From: Teredinibacter turnerae
GTDB lineage: Bacteria; Pseudomonadota; Gammaproteobacteria; Pseudomonadales; Cellvibrionaceae
Direction: 5' to 3'
Length of the DNA stretch: 64,000 bases
NCBI RefSeq assembly: GCF_037935975.1
Contig: NZ_CP149817.1
Location: 4,898,001 to 4,962,000, forward strand
The notes under the pieces are model-generated. The model was not told the DNA's origin. It searched no databases and saw only the letters and a program-made list of their open reading frames with translations. Both the position numbers and the translations under genes were made by a program. Shown piece after piece: positions 51,792 through 59,990 of this stretch. Numbering within the stretch: the stretch's first letter is position 1; each line of letters opens with the position of its first letter.

Positions 51792-51820
51792 GCGCTCAGG
51801 TGAGTACCTGGGCGTTTTTT
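51792..51820 (+). terminator. Intrinsic terminator of the chitinase gene
   Basis: CGCTCAGGT and ACCTGGGCG pair (one G-T) around a GAGT loop and run into TTTTTT, about 60 bp after the stop. Confidence 0.85.
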
Positions 51821-52029
51821 ATGCCTGTGAAATATCAGTAAGTAGCCGACAAAAAAGATTGCGCCGCGAAAACTAACGCTCTTGAGTACCGAATTAATCT
51901 ACGTAACAGACACGGTCGAGTGAAAAACTCGAACGCGCATAGTATGTATTTATCTGGCGCTGTGGTTGGGTCGAAGACGAAAACTATTCACCTGCCCCGC
52001 CTATGAACTTCGCAATTTTCATTACCAAG

Positions 52030-53055
52030 TTAATATGAAGAAGGCGGCATCAAGCCATCGCTGTAAAAAACCTTGCCGGCTTTGTCGATGATGATGCATT
52101 CGAAGTTGGCGAGATTGTTGACCAGCGCCAGGCCCTTTTCTACTCCAAGAACAAATACGCTGGTGGACATGGGATCGGTATCGCTACCGCGCGGGCCGAG
52201 GATGGTAACACTGACCACGCCCTCTACCGATTTGCCCGTGCGTGGGTTGATGATGTGGTGTACCCGCTCTCCGGTGTTTTGATCGATAAAATAGCGTTCG
52301 TAATCGCCGGACGTGGAAATGGCGGTATTTTCCAGCGGCAGAAGTATCGCGGCTTCGGCCTCTGCTTTACCGCCGTCGCGCGGGTTTTTAATACCGATAA
52401 TCCAGGGTTTGCCGCGCTTGTCGCCGACAATCTGGCTGTCGCCGCCCGCACTGATGGTAGCGTTGCGTACACCGGCGCTTTCCAATAGCTGCGCTACCCG
52501 GTCAACCGCATATCCCTTGGCAATGCCGCCCAGATCGATGCGCACATTGTCATGTGCGTAGGCGAGCGTGCCTGCGGCTTTATCCAGTTTTAGCCAGCGA
52601 TAATTGATCGCGGGTAGGAGCGCACTGCGCTGTGCTTCGGACGGCTGTTTTTTTTCGCGATAATCGTAGAACCAGCCGACGGAAGCGAAAGTAATATCGA
52701 ATGCGCCATGGGATAGATGGCTGAAGTAGAGTGATTTATCTACCAGAAACAGCATTTCTGATGAAATTTTTTGCGGGGCTTTTGCGGCGAGGCGATTGAG
52801 TGTGGCCAGCTCGCTAGACTCAATCCACGGGGAAAGCTCGCGATCAAGCCGGCGCATTTCCGCCATGCCGTCGGCTAATAATTGCTCGGCCTTTTCCGGG
52901 TCGTTATGCCAGAAAGTAATACTGACCTCGGTGCCCATAATGCCCTGGGTATCGCTGTACCACTCGCAATGGGCATGCGCGCTGTATATGCCAGCCAATA
53001 AGATTACACACCGTGCCGCCAGTTTCTTCACGCGCTTACACCTTTCTAGGGCCAC
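52030..53055 (-). CDS. apbE: FAD:protein FMN transferase (ApbE family)
   Basis: A 341-residue exported enzyme that attaches FMN through a phosphoester bond to Thr/Ser of partner flavoproteins. N-terminal hydrophobic signal region (VILLAGIYSAHA). Family motifs: MGTEVSITFWH near the N-terminus, AFDITFASV, RIDLGGIAKGYAVDRV (FAD binding), ATISAGGDSQIVG, ISTSGDYERYF, HHIINPRTGKS and GSDTDPMSTSVFVLG with the magnesium Asp. The gene overlaps gspN by 10 bp and so ends the long gsp operon. No obvious RnfG/NqrC-type partner is in the window. Confidence 0.9.
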   Translation of the reverse strand: MALERCKRVKKLAARCVILLAGIYSAHAHCEWYSDTQGIMGTEVSITFWHNDPEKAEQLLADGMAEMRRLDRELSPWIESSELATLNRLAAKAPQKISSEMLFLVDKSLYFSHLSHGAFDITFASVGWFYDYREKKQPSEAQRSALLPAINYRWLKLDKAAGTLAYAHDNVRIDLGGIAKGYAVDRVAQLLESAGVRNATISAGGDSQIVGDKRGKPWIIGIKNPRDGGKAEAEAAILLPLENTAISTSGDYERYFIDQNTGERVHHIINPRTGKSVEGVVSVTILGPRGSDTDPMSTSVFVLGVEKGLALVNNLANFECIIIDKAGKVFYSDGLMPPSSY

Positions 53056-53810
53056 ATAACCCGGTACACGCCTGGCTCCAGTTCTTCGCCCACCAGTTGC
53101 ACCGCGCCTTTAATCAAGTCTGGCGCCAAGGGTGCGGGTTTTACCGTGCCCTGGGTTTTCCACCCCTGCTGCATATTCCAGGTCGCGCCCATATCGACCG
53201 TGACCGGCGCATCAATATCAAATAATTTTGCCGATACTTCACCATTGCCCAGCCCGTTGAGATTCGCCCCATAAGAGCCGACCGCCAGCCAGGATTCACC
53301 GGTATAAACGCTGCCATTCAGCCAGCTGGCGCGCGCATCAAGCGCCTCAACCTGCATGTTTTTGATCTCTGCACTTAACACGTTAATAGATGCCTGACCG
53401 CTAATTTGCACCGCGATTAATTCGTTCACAGGGTCGACACTGGTTTCCAGCATCAGGTCTTTTATCTTGCTGGAGCCAGTAATGCTATGGCATACGGTTC
53501 CGTCCAATTGCAGTCCTGGACGCACAGCGTTGAGTTTGACACAGGGGCTCAATAAAATCAGCGACAGCGGATCGAGATCCCAGGTCACGTTGCCCAGGGG
53601 GATAGCGCTCTGCGGCAAATCCAGCTGTCCGCTGGCGGCCCGTCCGTGCCAGAGCGAGCCTTCAACACCCGTCAACCACACGTTCGGCACAGCCGCGTGT
53701 ACGGCGCTCGCCGCCAGCTCAGCTGGTGCGCGAGACAAAACCAGATAGAGAAAATAGCCGATAAAAAACAGATAGATCAGGGGCTTGAGAAGTGTGCTGC
53801 TGACTGTCAT
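53046..53810 (-). CDS. gspN: Type II secretion protein N
   Basis: A 254-residue bitopic protein: one N-terminal membrane helix (~8-30) and a periplasmic beta-rich domain. Typical GspN stretches: WLTGVEGSLWHGRA, NVTWDLDPLSLIL, and a C-terminal LVGEELEPGVYRVMWP. GspN is an optional inner-membrane part of the T2SS near GspC and GspM. The gene starts 17 bp after gspM and overlaps apbE at its end. Confidence 0.85.
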   Translation of the reverse strand: MTVSSTLLKPLIYLFFIGYFLYLVLSRAPAELAASAVHAAVPNVWLTGVEGSLWHGRAASGQLDLPQSAIPLGNVTWDLDPLSLILLSPCVKLNAVRPGLQLDGTVCHSITGSSKIKDLMLETSVDPVNELIAVQISGQASINVLSAEIKNMQVEALDARASWLNGSVYTGESWLAVGSYGANLNGLGNGEVSAKLFDIDAPVTVDMGATWNMQQGWKTQGTVKPAPLAPDLIKGAVQLVGEELEPGVYRVMWP

Positions 53811-53827
53811 GAAAAAATCGCTTTGGT

Positions 53828-54307
53828 TTATTCGCGGTGCAGGCGAATGTTGACCGACACCAGACCTTCGTTGGAACCAGTGGCTACGGAAATATCTTTA
53901 ACTTGTAGGCGTTGGCTGACTTCAATGTCGTAAAGCCAGGCCAGCAAATTGTCGAACGGCACCTGTTCCAGACGCAAACGCACATCGTTGGCGCCACTTG
54001 GTTGCATGCCGGTCATGCGTAAACTGTTTTGCTGCAAACTGCTGTTAACCAGATCCACCAGGGAACGTCCGTTACTACTGTTTTCGCCATTACCCTCGCG
54101 ATTAATCCAGGTGGCGGCAAGTTCGCGCACGCGCTCCAGCGCTTCAGCCTGTGCCATATTGCGACGCAGTTGGTTATCGCGCATTTCTGTCACGGGATTC
54201 AGCAATACCATGTAGCATAAATACAGCAGTAAAATGCCGCCGCCGATAGCGAGCGACAACTGGTCCCGCGTAGAAGCTTTATTCCACCATTCTTTTAATT
54301 CATTCAT
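53828..54307 (-). CDS. gspM: Type II secretion protein M
   Basis: A 159-residue inner-membrane platform protein. Cytoplasmic N-terminus (LKEWWNKASTRDQL), one helix (~20-38), then a periplasmic ferredoxin-like domain with the NQLRRNMAQAEALERVRELA helix and a final VKDISVATGSNEGLVSVNIRL strand pair. It pairs with GspL to anchor the ATPase GspE. It overlaps gspL by four bases. Confidence 0.9.
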   Translation of the reverse strand: MNELKEWWNKASTRDQLSLAIGGGILLLYLCYMVLLNPVTEMRDNQLRRNMAQAEALERVRELAATWINREGNGENSSNGRSLVDLVNSSLQQNSLRMTGMQPSGANDVRLRLEQVPFDNLLAWLYDIEVSQRLQVKDISVATGSNEGLVSVNIRLHRE

Positions 54308-55536
54308 GGGGTCACAACCTCCGCCACTTTCATCCGCGCTGATTGCTTGTCGCCACGCGCCTCGACGCGCAGTAATTCAGCCACAAAGCCTTTTTCCGTG
54401 ACAGTGGAGCGCAGCCGCTCCAGATCTTCAAAACTACCTGCCTCTATATTTAAGGTGAGTTCACGCTGATCGCTGTTGTAACGAAAACTACTCACGGTAA
54501 TACCCGCAACCGATTTCATAGTGGACGCAACGCCGTTAATTAACGCCATTAAATTCGTCGGTTCCGCGCCACCCTTCAAGTTTTTCACCAACGCCCGCAG
54601 CGCGCCTTCCGGATCACCGCGGCGCCCGTTGGGCACCGCCTGCAAATACACGTCGTTCATTTGATCAACGAGAACCCGCTGTTCCTGCTTGGCAACCTGG
54701 TATTGAGCAAAGGTGATTGCAACCGCGATTAAATAAGCAGCGGCGACAGCAATCATCGGAATTTTCCACAATTCAAGCCAGCGCTTTAATGGCAACTGGC
54801 GGGAGAAGACCCCCGAACGCATATTGATCGACGGCGCTTCGGCAAGATCCAACCAATCCCAAAAGCTGCCAATTTCTTCGCTGATTTCCGGCCCGTTCTC
54901 CTGGGTCCACACCTCGGGCAACCAGCTGCGCAACTCGGCGAGCGCGGTTTCGTCTTCTGCGACCAGGCTAATGGTTGCGGTGAAATCGAGGGCAGTTTGC
55001 TGCTCCGCCAAGACCTGCGGGGCAAGAAAAGTTTCGACGGCAAAACCGGTATATTCACCCGTGCGCACCACGACCCGATTCGCTTCGCGAATAATAGTGA
55101 CGCCATTGTTCAGCCGACGCAGGCATAAGTAGTCCGCAGCGACCGTGCGCACGTCCAGCCCCTGCGCGGTTAGCTCTTCGAGTGCATCGGCAATCAGGCG
55201 GGTACTCGCATAGCAGACAGGCACTAGGTTTTCAGTGAGAGTACCGAAAGCCAGATGAATATCGTCGATGTTTTCGATCACTTGCTCTTCAAGTTCAAAC
55301 GGCAGCAGTTTTGCCAGATGACGCTTTTCCTGTGCATCGACCTCCAGCTCGCACACCACTACATCCTGACCCGGAATCAGCAGGGTAACGGGTACACTTT
55401 TACCCGCCAGTGATTCTGCCAGAGCCTCATCGTCTCCGGTGTGGTAAACATCGCTGTACCACTGACCGTCGGCATTTGCGCGCCGCCACTGCCAAAGGCC
55501 GTCGATGGTTTGTCGGGCAAATATTTTCTCAGCCAC
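54304..55536 (-). CDS. gspL: Type II secretion protein L
   Basis: A 410-residue bitopic protein: a cytoplasmic actin-like domain (~1-250; LAKLLPFELEEQVIENIDDIHLAFG region in parts) that recruits GspE, a membrane helix (~255-277), and a periplasmic ferredoxin-like domain (~300-410; FRYNSDQRELTLNIEAGSFEDLERL in parts). It sits between gspK (42-bp gap) and gspM (overlap) in the usual order. Confidence 0.9.
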   Translation of the reverse strand: MAEKIFARQTIDGLWQWRRANADGQWYSDVYHTGDDEALAESLAGKSVPVTLLIPGQDVVVCELEVDAQEKRHLAKLLPFELEEQVIENIDDIHLAFGTLTENLVPVCYASTRLIADALEELTAQGLDVRTVAADYLCLRRLNNGVTIIREANRVVVRTGEYTGFAVETFLAPQVLAEQQTALDFTATISLVAEDETALAELRSWLPEVWTQENGPEISEEIGSFWDWLDLAEAPSINMRSGVFSRQLPLKRWLELWKIPMIAVAAAYLIAVAITFAQYQVAKQEQRVLVDQMNDVYLQAVPNGRRGDPEGALRALVKNLKGGAEPTNLMALINGVASTMKSVAGITVSSFRYNSDQRELTLNIEAGSFEDLERLRSTVTEKGFVAELLRVEARGDKQSARMKVAEVVTP

Positions 55537-55578
55537 GCTAACTCTCTACTTTAGTTTTTATAAGCCACTGCAACGCCA

Positions 55579-56637
55579 TTAAAAATTTGCGTCTGTACGT
55601 CTTATGGTTGTTACTTCGGTGCCATTTCGGTACAGCAAGGCTTTGCTGGTACGGATATGTTCACCCACCTGGGTTTCACCGTAAAAAATAAAATATTCCG
55701 TAAATACGCCTAATCCATCGGCGACAAAATTATTTTTGCCATTGTTACTATCGGGAAAAAACTGTTTGGCATCCGCAACGAAATCTTCAACTTTGTCGTA
55801 GCCCCCGCCCGCGCGGTTTTGTGCTAGTACAACCCCATCTTCAATGCTCAGCGGGTAGAGATCGTCTTGCCTGTTCAGCGTCCGCAGCAGTTCCGCGGGC
55901 GCAGTGTTAATGTTCATCGTTTGGCCTTCCGGTAGCGCAATCACCAAGGGCAACAGTTTTTCATATAACACCGGTGTCATGCCGCGAATCAGATTCAGTT
56001 CTGTCACGCTGGCCATGGGGCCGTTGGGTACGGTGTAGGGCGGATCGAGTTGCCCGTAAAAATCGGATTCCGCACCGCCAAACCCAGTCACATTGGCGTC
56101 GTTATCAAGCCAGTCGATTACCGCTTCCGTAATATTTTGCGCGGTAGTTGAATCCAGATATAAAGGTGACTCTTCGTCGCCAAGATTCACACTTTGCAGC
56201 AACCGGATAAAACGGCGTTGCGGTGCGGTAAAATGCTTGTATATCTCAGCAGAGCGACGCGCTTTATCGTCGACCTTCGCCCGCAATTGATTGACGTTAA
56301 ATCGCGCCTGGGCATCTTCCAAACGACCCGACACCCACCCTTCGTCAGTCGGAAACTCTGCAGCCTGTGCGGCCCAGAATTCGTCGAGCGAGTCGACCTG
56401 CACGCCTTTGCGGTTATCCTCTTCTTTATCAAACTTCAATGCCATAAAGGCAAACTCTTCCGCGCCCTTTAAATAAGCGTTGGCCTGCACCCCGTACCAT
56501 CGGTTCTCGGCACGGGTAAGTGCCAGATCGAAACGCCAGCTCAGCTCCACTGAAATAGCGGTCACGATTGCCACTACGAGTAACGCCAACACCAGCGCCA
56601 TGCCACTTTGCTTTTGCGTCTGCATCGAACGAACCAT
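55579..56637 (-). CDS. gspK: Type II secretion minor pseudopilin K
   Basis: A 352-residue tip pseudopilin. The prepilin cleavage site is SG-MALVLALLVVAIVTA, without Glu at +5, which is a normal GspK trait. The large alpha domain follows (DARFNVNQLRAKVDD; FIRLLQSVNLGDEES; INTAPAELLRTL), which caps the pseudopilus and holds the I-J-K complex. It starts one base inside the gspJ stop. Confidence 0.9.
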   Translation of the reverse strand: MVRSMQTQKQSGMALVLALLVVAIVTAISVELSWRFDLALTRAENRWYGVQANAYLKGAEEFAFMALKFDKEEDNRKGVQVDSLDEFWAAQAAEFPTDEGWVSGRLEDAQARFNVNQLRAKVDDKARRSAEIYKHFTAPQRRFIRLLQSVNLGDEESPLYLDSTTAQNITEAVIDWLDNDANVTGFGGAESDFYGQLDPPYTVPNGPMASVTELNLIRGMTPVLYEKLLPLVIALPEGQTMNINTAPAELLRTLNRQDDLYPLSIEDGVVLAQNRAGGGYDKVEDFVADAKQFFPDSNNGKNNFVADGLGVFTEYFIFYGETQVGEHIRTSKALLYRNGTEVTTIRRTDANF

Positions 56638-57329
56638 TAACCCTGAAACTTGCCTGGCGCCAAGGAAAATAACCGCTTTATCTCACCGCGGTCTTTTAAC
56701 TCGATGGTAATTTCAATGGCGAGCGGCAATTGATCCGGGGGCCCGTTCGGCCATTCTTCCACCCACGGCCCTTCTTTGTACCCCTTCGCCAGATTATTGC
56801 CAGGTAACACCTGGATTTTCAGGTCATCTACGCCCGCCATCACTTTTTGTTTGCGCGCATAGTCGTCATCCACATTGGCCGGGTCCATCCAGCTGTATCG
56901 CCACAAGATATTATCCTGGTCCAACTTGTAAGCCACGCGCGCCAGCTCCGTACGCGGGAAGTGCAAGGGATTCGCCCAGCCGCCGCGCATCAGCACCAGC
57001 GAAAACTCGCCGCCGTAGCTCACCTGCATCGCGGGCAATACACCGTTATAGTCAGTACCACCCACGCTGGAAAACGCATTTTCGGAACCGCGGGCGTAGC
57101 CCAGCGCATTGTTCAAATCGTTCTCCATCATCAGCCAGATGCGATCGAGCCGCTGGATATCTTTCATCCGGTCTTCGCTCACCTCGCGGGAGCGATCGCT
57201 CACACTCAGCGCACCAAAGGCCATGGTCGCGATCATCGCCATCACAAAAGTGGCAATCAGCACTTCCAACAGGGTCATACCCTGCTGCTTACGGCTGTTG
57301 CTGTACGGTTTGCTGCTGCTTTTCTTCAT
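56637..57329 (-). CDS. gspJ: Type II secretion minor pseudopilin J
   Basis: A 230-residue minor pseudopilin. The start at 57329 (MKKSSSKPYSNSRKQQG) gives a short leader before the cleavage site G-MTLLEVLIATFVMAM with Glu +5; an upstream ATG at 57377 would make it too long. Later motifs: DRIWLMMENDLNNAL and WRYSWMDP. It overlaps the end of gspI by about 41 bp. Confidence 0.9.
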   Translation of the reverse strand: MKKSSSKPYSNSRKQQGMTLLEVLIATFVMAMIATMAFGALSVSDRSREVSEDRMKDIQRLDRIWLMMENDLNNALGYARGSENAFSSVGGTDYNGVLPAMQVSYGGEFSLVLMRGGWANPLHFPRTELARVAYKLDQDNILWRYSWMDPANVDDDYARKQKVMAGVDDLKIQVLPGNNLAKGYKEGPWVEEWPNGPPDQLPLAIEITIELKDRGEIKRLFSLAPGKFQG

Positions 57330-57699
57330 GTAACAGGCCTGCCACGCTCGCGAGAATATCGTCTTCGGCGTTACCAACGCGCACTTCGAGGCGATACATA
57401 TTGCCCAACGCCGTTGGCCGCACTTCAGGCTTCACCTCCCAGTACCAGTCTTTGCCGGCGTACTCCTCTTTATCGTGTTGCTCAGTTCTGGGAAACGTTT
57501 TTTTCAAACGGTAATCCAGAAAAATTTCTTCCAGTTTGTTTTGCGCAATCCAGTAGGCGAAAGTTTTTTCTTCGATATTGCCCGTGTTGTCCGACACCGA
57601 TTGCACACGCTCAACCAGCGCCACCAGTGTCACGCCGACAATTACCAGCGCAATCATCGCTTCAATTAAGGTAAATCCGCGGTTCGCCTGTAGCATCAC
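57289..57699 (-). CDS. gspI: Type II secretion minor pseudopilin I
   Basis: A 136-residue minor pseudopilin with leader MMLQANRG and cleavage before FTLIEAMIALVIVGV (Glu +5). The characteristic GspI stretch AYWIAQNKLEEIF follows. It initiates the pseudopilus tip together with J and K. It overlaps gspH by four bases. Confidence 0.9.
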   Translation of the reverse strand: MMLQANRGFTLIEAMIALVIVGVTLVALVERVQSVSDNTGNIEEKTFAYWIAQNKLEEIFLDYRLKKTFPRTEQHDKEEYAGKDWYWEVKPEVRPTALGNMYRLEVRVGNAEDDILASVAGLLHEEKQQQTVQQQP

Positions 57700-58262
57700 T
57701 GGTAGCCCATTTCCTCATCGAGTTCCGCCATGGCTTCCGCCTGCTCTACCCAGATAACTTCGCCCCATTCGTTAACCGCCACATGCTGGCTTTCATCGGA
57801 GAAATCATTGAGGGTGAACTCGATCTCAAACTGGGTCATATCACCGCCGGGATAAAACGCAATCGCCGGCAATTTCACTTTAGGTGCGTCTTCCCACTCC
57901 CACAGATTGCCTTCGATTGTTACGTACAACTGGATCGCCGGTGGCAGCTCCACCGGGGGCAGTTTTTCGTAATCGACCCAGCCTTGGTAGGTGAGCTTCT
58001 GCCAGCGAAACCGCCAACCGGCATCCAGGTTTTCCTGCCAGCCTGGCGGCTCCAGAAGCAACCCCATGGGTTCGTTGCTGATCACCGCCATTTCACCGGC
58101 GTGATCGGCGTAAGCGGTGAATTTCTCCACCACTTCTTTTAACTCTTTTTCCGGCCCGCCACTGTTAATAGCCAGGGTTGCACCGCCCATAGCTACTGCG
58201 ATCACCACCATGACAATCAAAATTTCCAGCAACGTAAAACCGGAATGCCGGGACATCACCAT
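57696..58262 (-). CDS. gspH: Type II secretion minor pseudopilin H
   Basis: A 188-residue minor pseudopilin. The leader MVMSRHSG precedes FTLLEILIVMVVIAVAM (Glu +5). I start at 58262, 19 bp after gspG; the ATG at 58256 is equally possible, and a longer frame back to 58394 lies inside gspG and is not real. The C-terminal part (VNEWGEVIWVEQ) is the beta domain. Confidence 0.85.
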   Translation of the reverse strand: MVMSRHSGFTLLEILIVMVVIAVAMGGATLAINSGGPEKELKEVVEKFTAYADHAGEMAVISNEPMGLLLEPPGWQENLDAGWRFRWQKLTYQGWVDYEKLPPVELPPAIQLYVTIEGNLWEWEDAPKVKLPAIAFYPGGDMTQFEIEFTLNDFSDESQHVAVNEWGEVIWVEQAEAMAELDEEMGYQ

Positions 58263-58281
58263 GGTCTTTAACTGTGCGTGT

Positions 58282-58731
58282 TTATTGGTTGGTATTGGCA
58301 GCGCTGTCCCAGTTAGAGAGGTCGCGCCCTTCTTCCTCGCCACCGCGCACGCCATCAGCGCCCAGGGTGTAAATTTCGTAAGCGTGACCTTCACCTGGGC
58401 TCAGGTACTGGTAGGGGGTATCCCAGGGGTCGACCGGCAGTTCGTCCAGGTAGCCGCCTTTGCGCCAGTTGCGCGGCTCGGGCGATGAACTGGGGCGTGA
58501 AACCAGCGCTTCCAGGCCCTGTTCGGTGGTCGGATAAACGAAATTGTCGAGCTTGTACATTTTTAGCGCGGTTTCGATATTGGCAAAGTCGGCCTGCACT
58601 TTTTTCTCTTTACTGCCCGACAAAACTTCCATCACGTTCGGCGCAACGATGGAGGCCAGCAGGCCCATAATCACCAACACCACCATAATTTCGATAAGGC
58701 TGAAACCTTTGTTCTGTTTTATGTGTTTCAT
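58282..58731 (-). CDS. gspG: Type II secretion major pseudopilin G
   Basis: A 149-residue major pseudopilin: leader MKHIKQNKG, cleavage before FSLIEIMVVLVIMGLLASIVAP (in parts, Glu +5), then KKVQADFANIETALKMYKLDN, TTEQGLEALV, and the calcium-loop region ending DLSNWDS. It forms the shaft of the pseudopilus. About 25 bp after gspF, with its own ribosome site region. Confidence 0.95.
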   Translation of the reverse strand: MKHIKQNKGFSLIEIMVVLVIMGLLASIVAPNVMEVLSGSKEKKVQADFANIETALKMYKLDNFVYPTTEQGLEALVSRPSSSPEPRNWRKGGYLDELPVDPWDTPYQYLSPGEGHAYEIYTLGADGVRGGEEEGRDLSNWDSAANTNQ

Positions 58732-58757
58732 GTTTTTACCCGTGTGAAATAAAAAAA

Positions 58758-59990
58758 TTAGCTTACCATCTGGTTCATTTGGAAAATGGGCAACAAAATC
58801 GCAATCACGATAAAGGTGACCACACCGCCCATAAACAGCACCATAAATGGCTCCATCAAACCCAGCGCCGTGTTCACCGTAAATTCCAACTCGCGCTCCT
58901 GGTTGCGCGCCGCGTGTAACAGCTGCTCGGCAAGTTTGCCGTTAGCCTCGCCACTGGCGGCCATCTGCACAAGCAAAGGTGGAAACACTTCTACCGAGTC
59001 CAGCGCTTTGTGCAAACTCGAACCTTCCTGCACCAGAACCGCGACTTCTTTCGCCGCCGCGCGTAATTCGTGGTTAGTGAGTACCTGCGCAGCAATACGC
59101 AATGCTTCCAGTAGAGGTACGCCACTGTTGGCCAACAGCCCCAGGGTACTTGCGTAACGCGCACTTTCGGCCTGCAAAATCAGGTTGCCGGTCATTGGCG
59201 CCCGCAACAAAATGCTGTGCCATTTTTTTCGCCGTGATTCAGCGCGCAAGGCCCACTGGAACGCGATTATCAACCCGACAATGCCCAGTAATAAAAACAC
59301 ACCGTAATTCACCAAAAAATTACTGGCACCAATGAGAAACTTGGTAACAAACGGCAGTTCTTGTTTATTGCGTTCGAACATGCCCACCAGATTGGGCACC
59401 ACCTTCACCATCATCAGGGTGACAACGGAAATACTGACCAACATCATGATGATGGGGTAGACCATTGCACCTTTAAGTTTTTGCTTGGTTTCCTGGCTGC
59501 GCTCGGTGTAGTCCGCGAGGCGCTCCAATACCGGGCCAAGATAGCCAGAGGATTCCCCTGCGCGCACCATGGCCCGATAAAGGCCATCGAATACACGCGG
59601 CATTTCCGCCATGGCTTGTGCCAGGCTCAACCCCTCCAGCACGCGCGAGCGCACCTGCAGCATGATGGTTTTCGCTGCCGGCTTGCGGCTTTGCTTGGCG
59701 GTCGATGCGAGCACCTCATCCAGCGGCAAACCGGATTGAACCAGCGACGCCAGCTGACGGGTCACCAGCGATACGTCCCGATAGCCCATATGCGGGCGGC
59801 GGTTAAACAGGGAGAATCCTGAATCTTTACTGCCCGCCGCAGGGCCGCGCTGACGCGTGGTTTTTACCTGTAATGGCTTGAGCTGTTTGGACCGCAACTG
59901 GTTGCGCACGTGGCGCTCGGAGTCGCCTTCGATAACCCCTTTAACGGTTTTGCCTTTGGCATCAAGCGCCTGATAACTGTATGCACCCAT
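58758..59990 (-). CDS. gspF: Type II secretion inner-membrane protein F
   Basis: A 410-residue polytopic platform protein with two cytoplasmic helical bundles and three membrane helices. Motifs: AYSYQALDAKGKTVKGVIEGDS, VTRQLASLVQSGLPLDEVL, a YPIIMMLVSISVVTLMM helix and MVLFMGGVVTFIVIAILLPIFQMN (in parts) near the C-terminus. Overlaps gspE by one base (TGATG). Confidence 0.95.
   Translation of the reverse strand: MGAYSYQALDAKGKTVKGVIEGDSERHVRNQLRSKQLKPLQVKTTRQRGPAAGSKDSGFSLFNRRPHMGYRDVSLVTRQLASLVQSGLPLDEVLASTAKQSRKPAAKTIMLQVRSRVLEGLSLAQAMAEMPRVFDGLYRAMVRAGESSGYLGPVLERLADYTERSQETKQKLKGAMVYPIIMMLVSISVVTLMMVKVVPNLVGMFERNKQELPFVTKFLIGASNFLVNYGVFLLLGIVGLIIAFQWALRAESRRKKWHSILLRAPMTGNLILQAESARYASTLGLLANSGVPLLEALRIAAQVLTNHELRAAAKEVAVLVQEGSSLHKALDSVEVFPPLLVQMAASGEANGKLAEQLLHAARNQERELEFTVNTALGLMEPFMVLFMGGVVTFIVIAILLPIFQMNQMVS

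Noticed and set aside
58263-58394. Longer GspH start inside gspG
   Set aside because: It would place 44 residues before the prepilin leader; the short leader at 58262 or 58256 fits the family.
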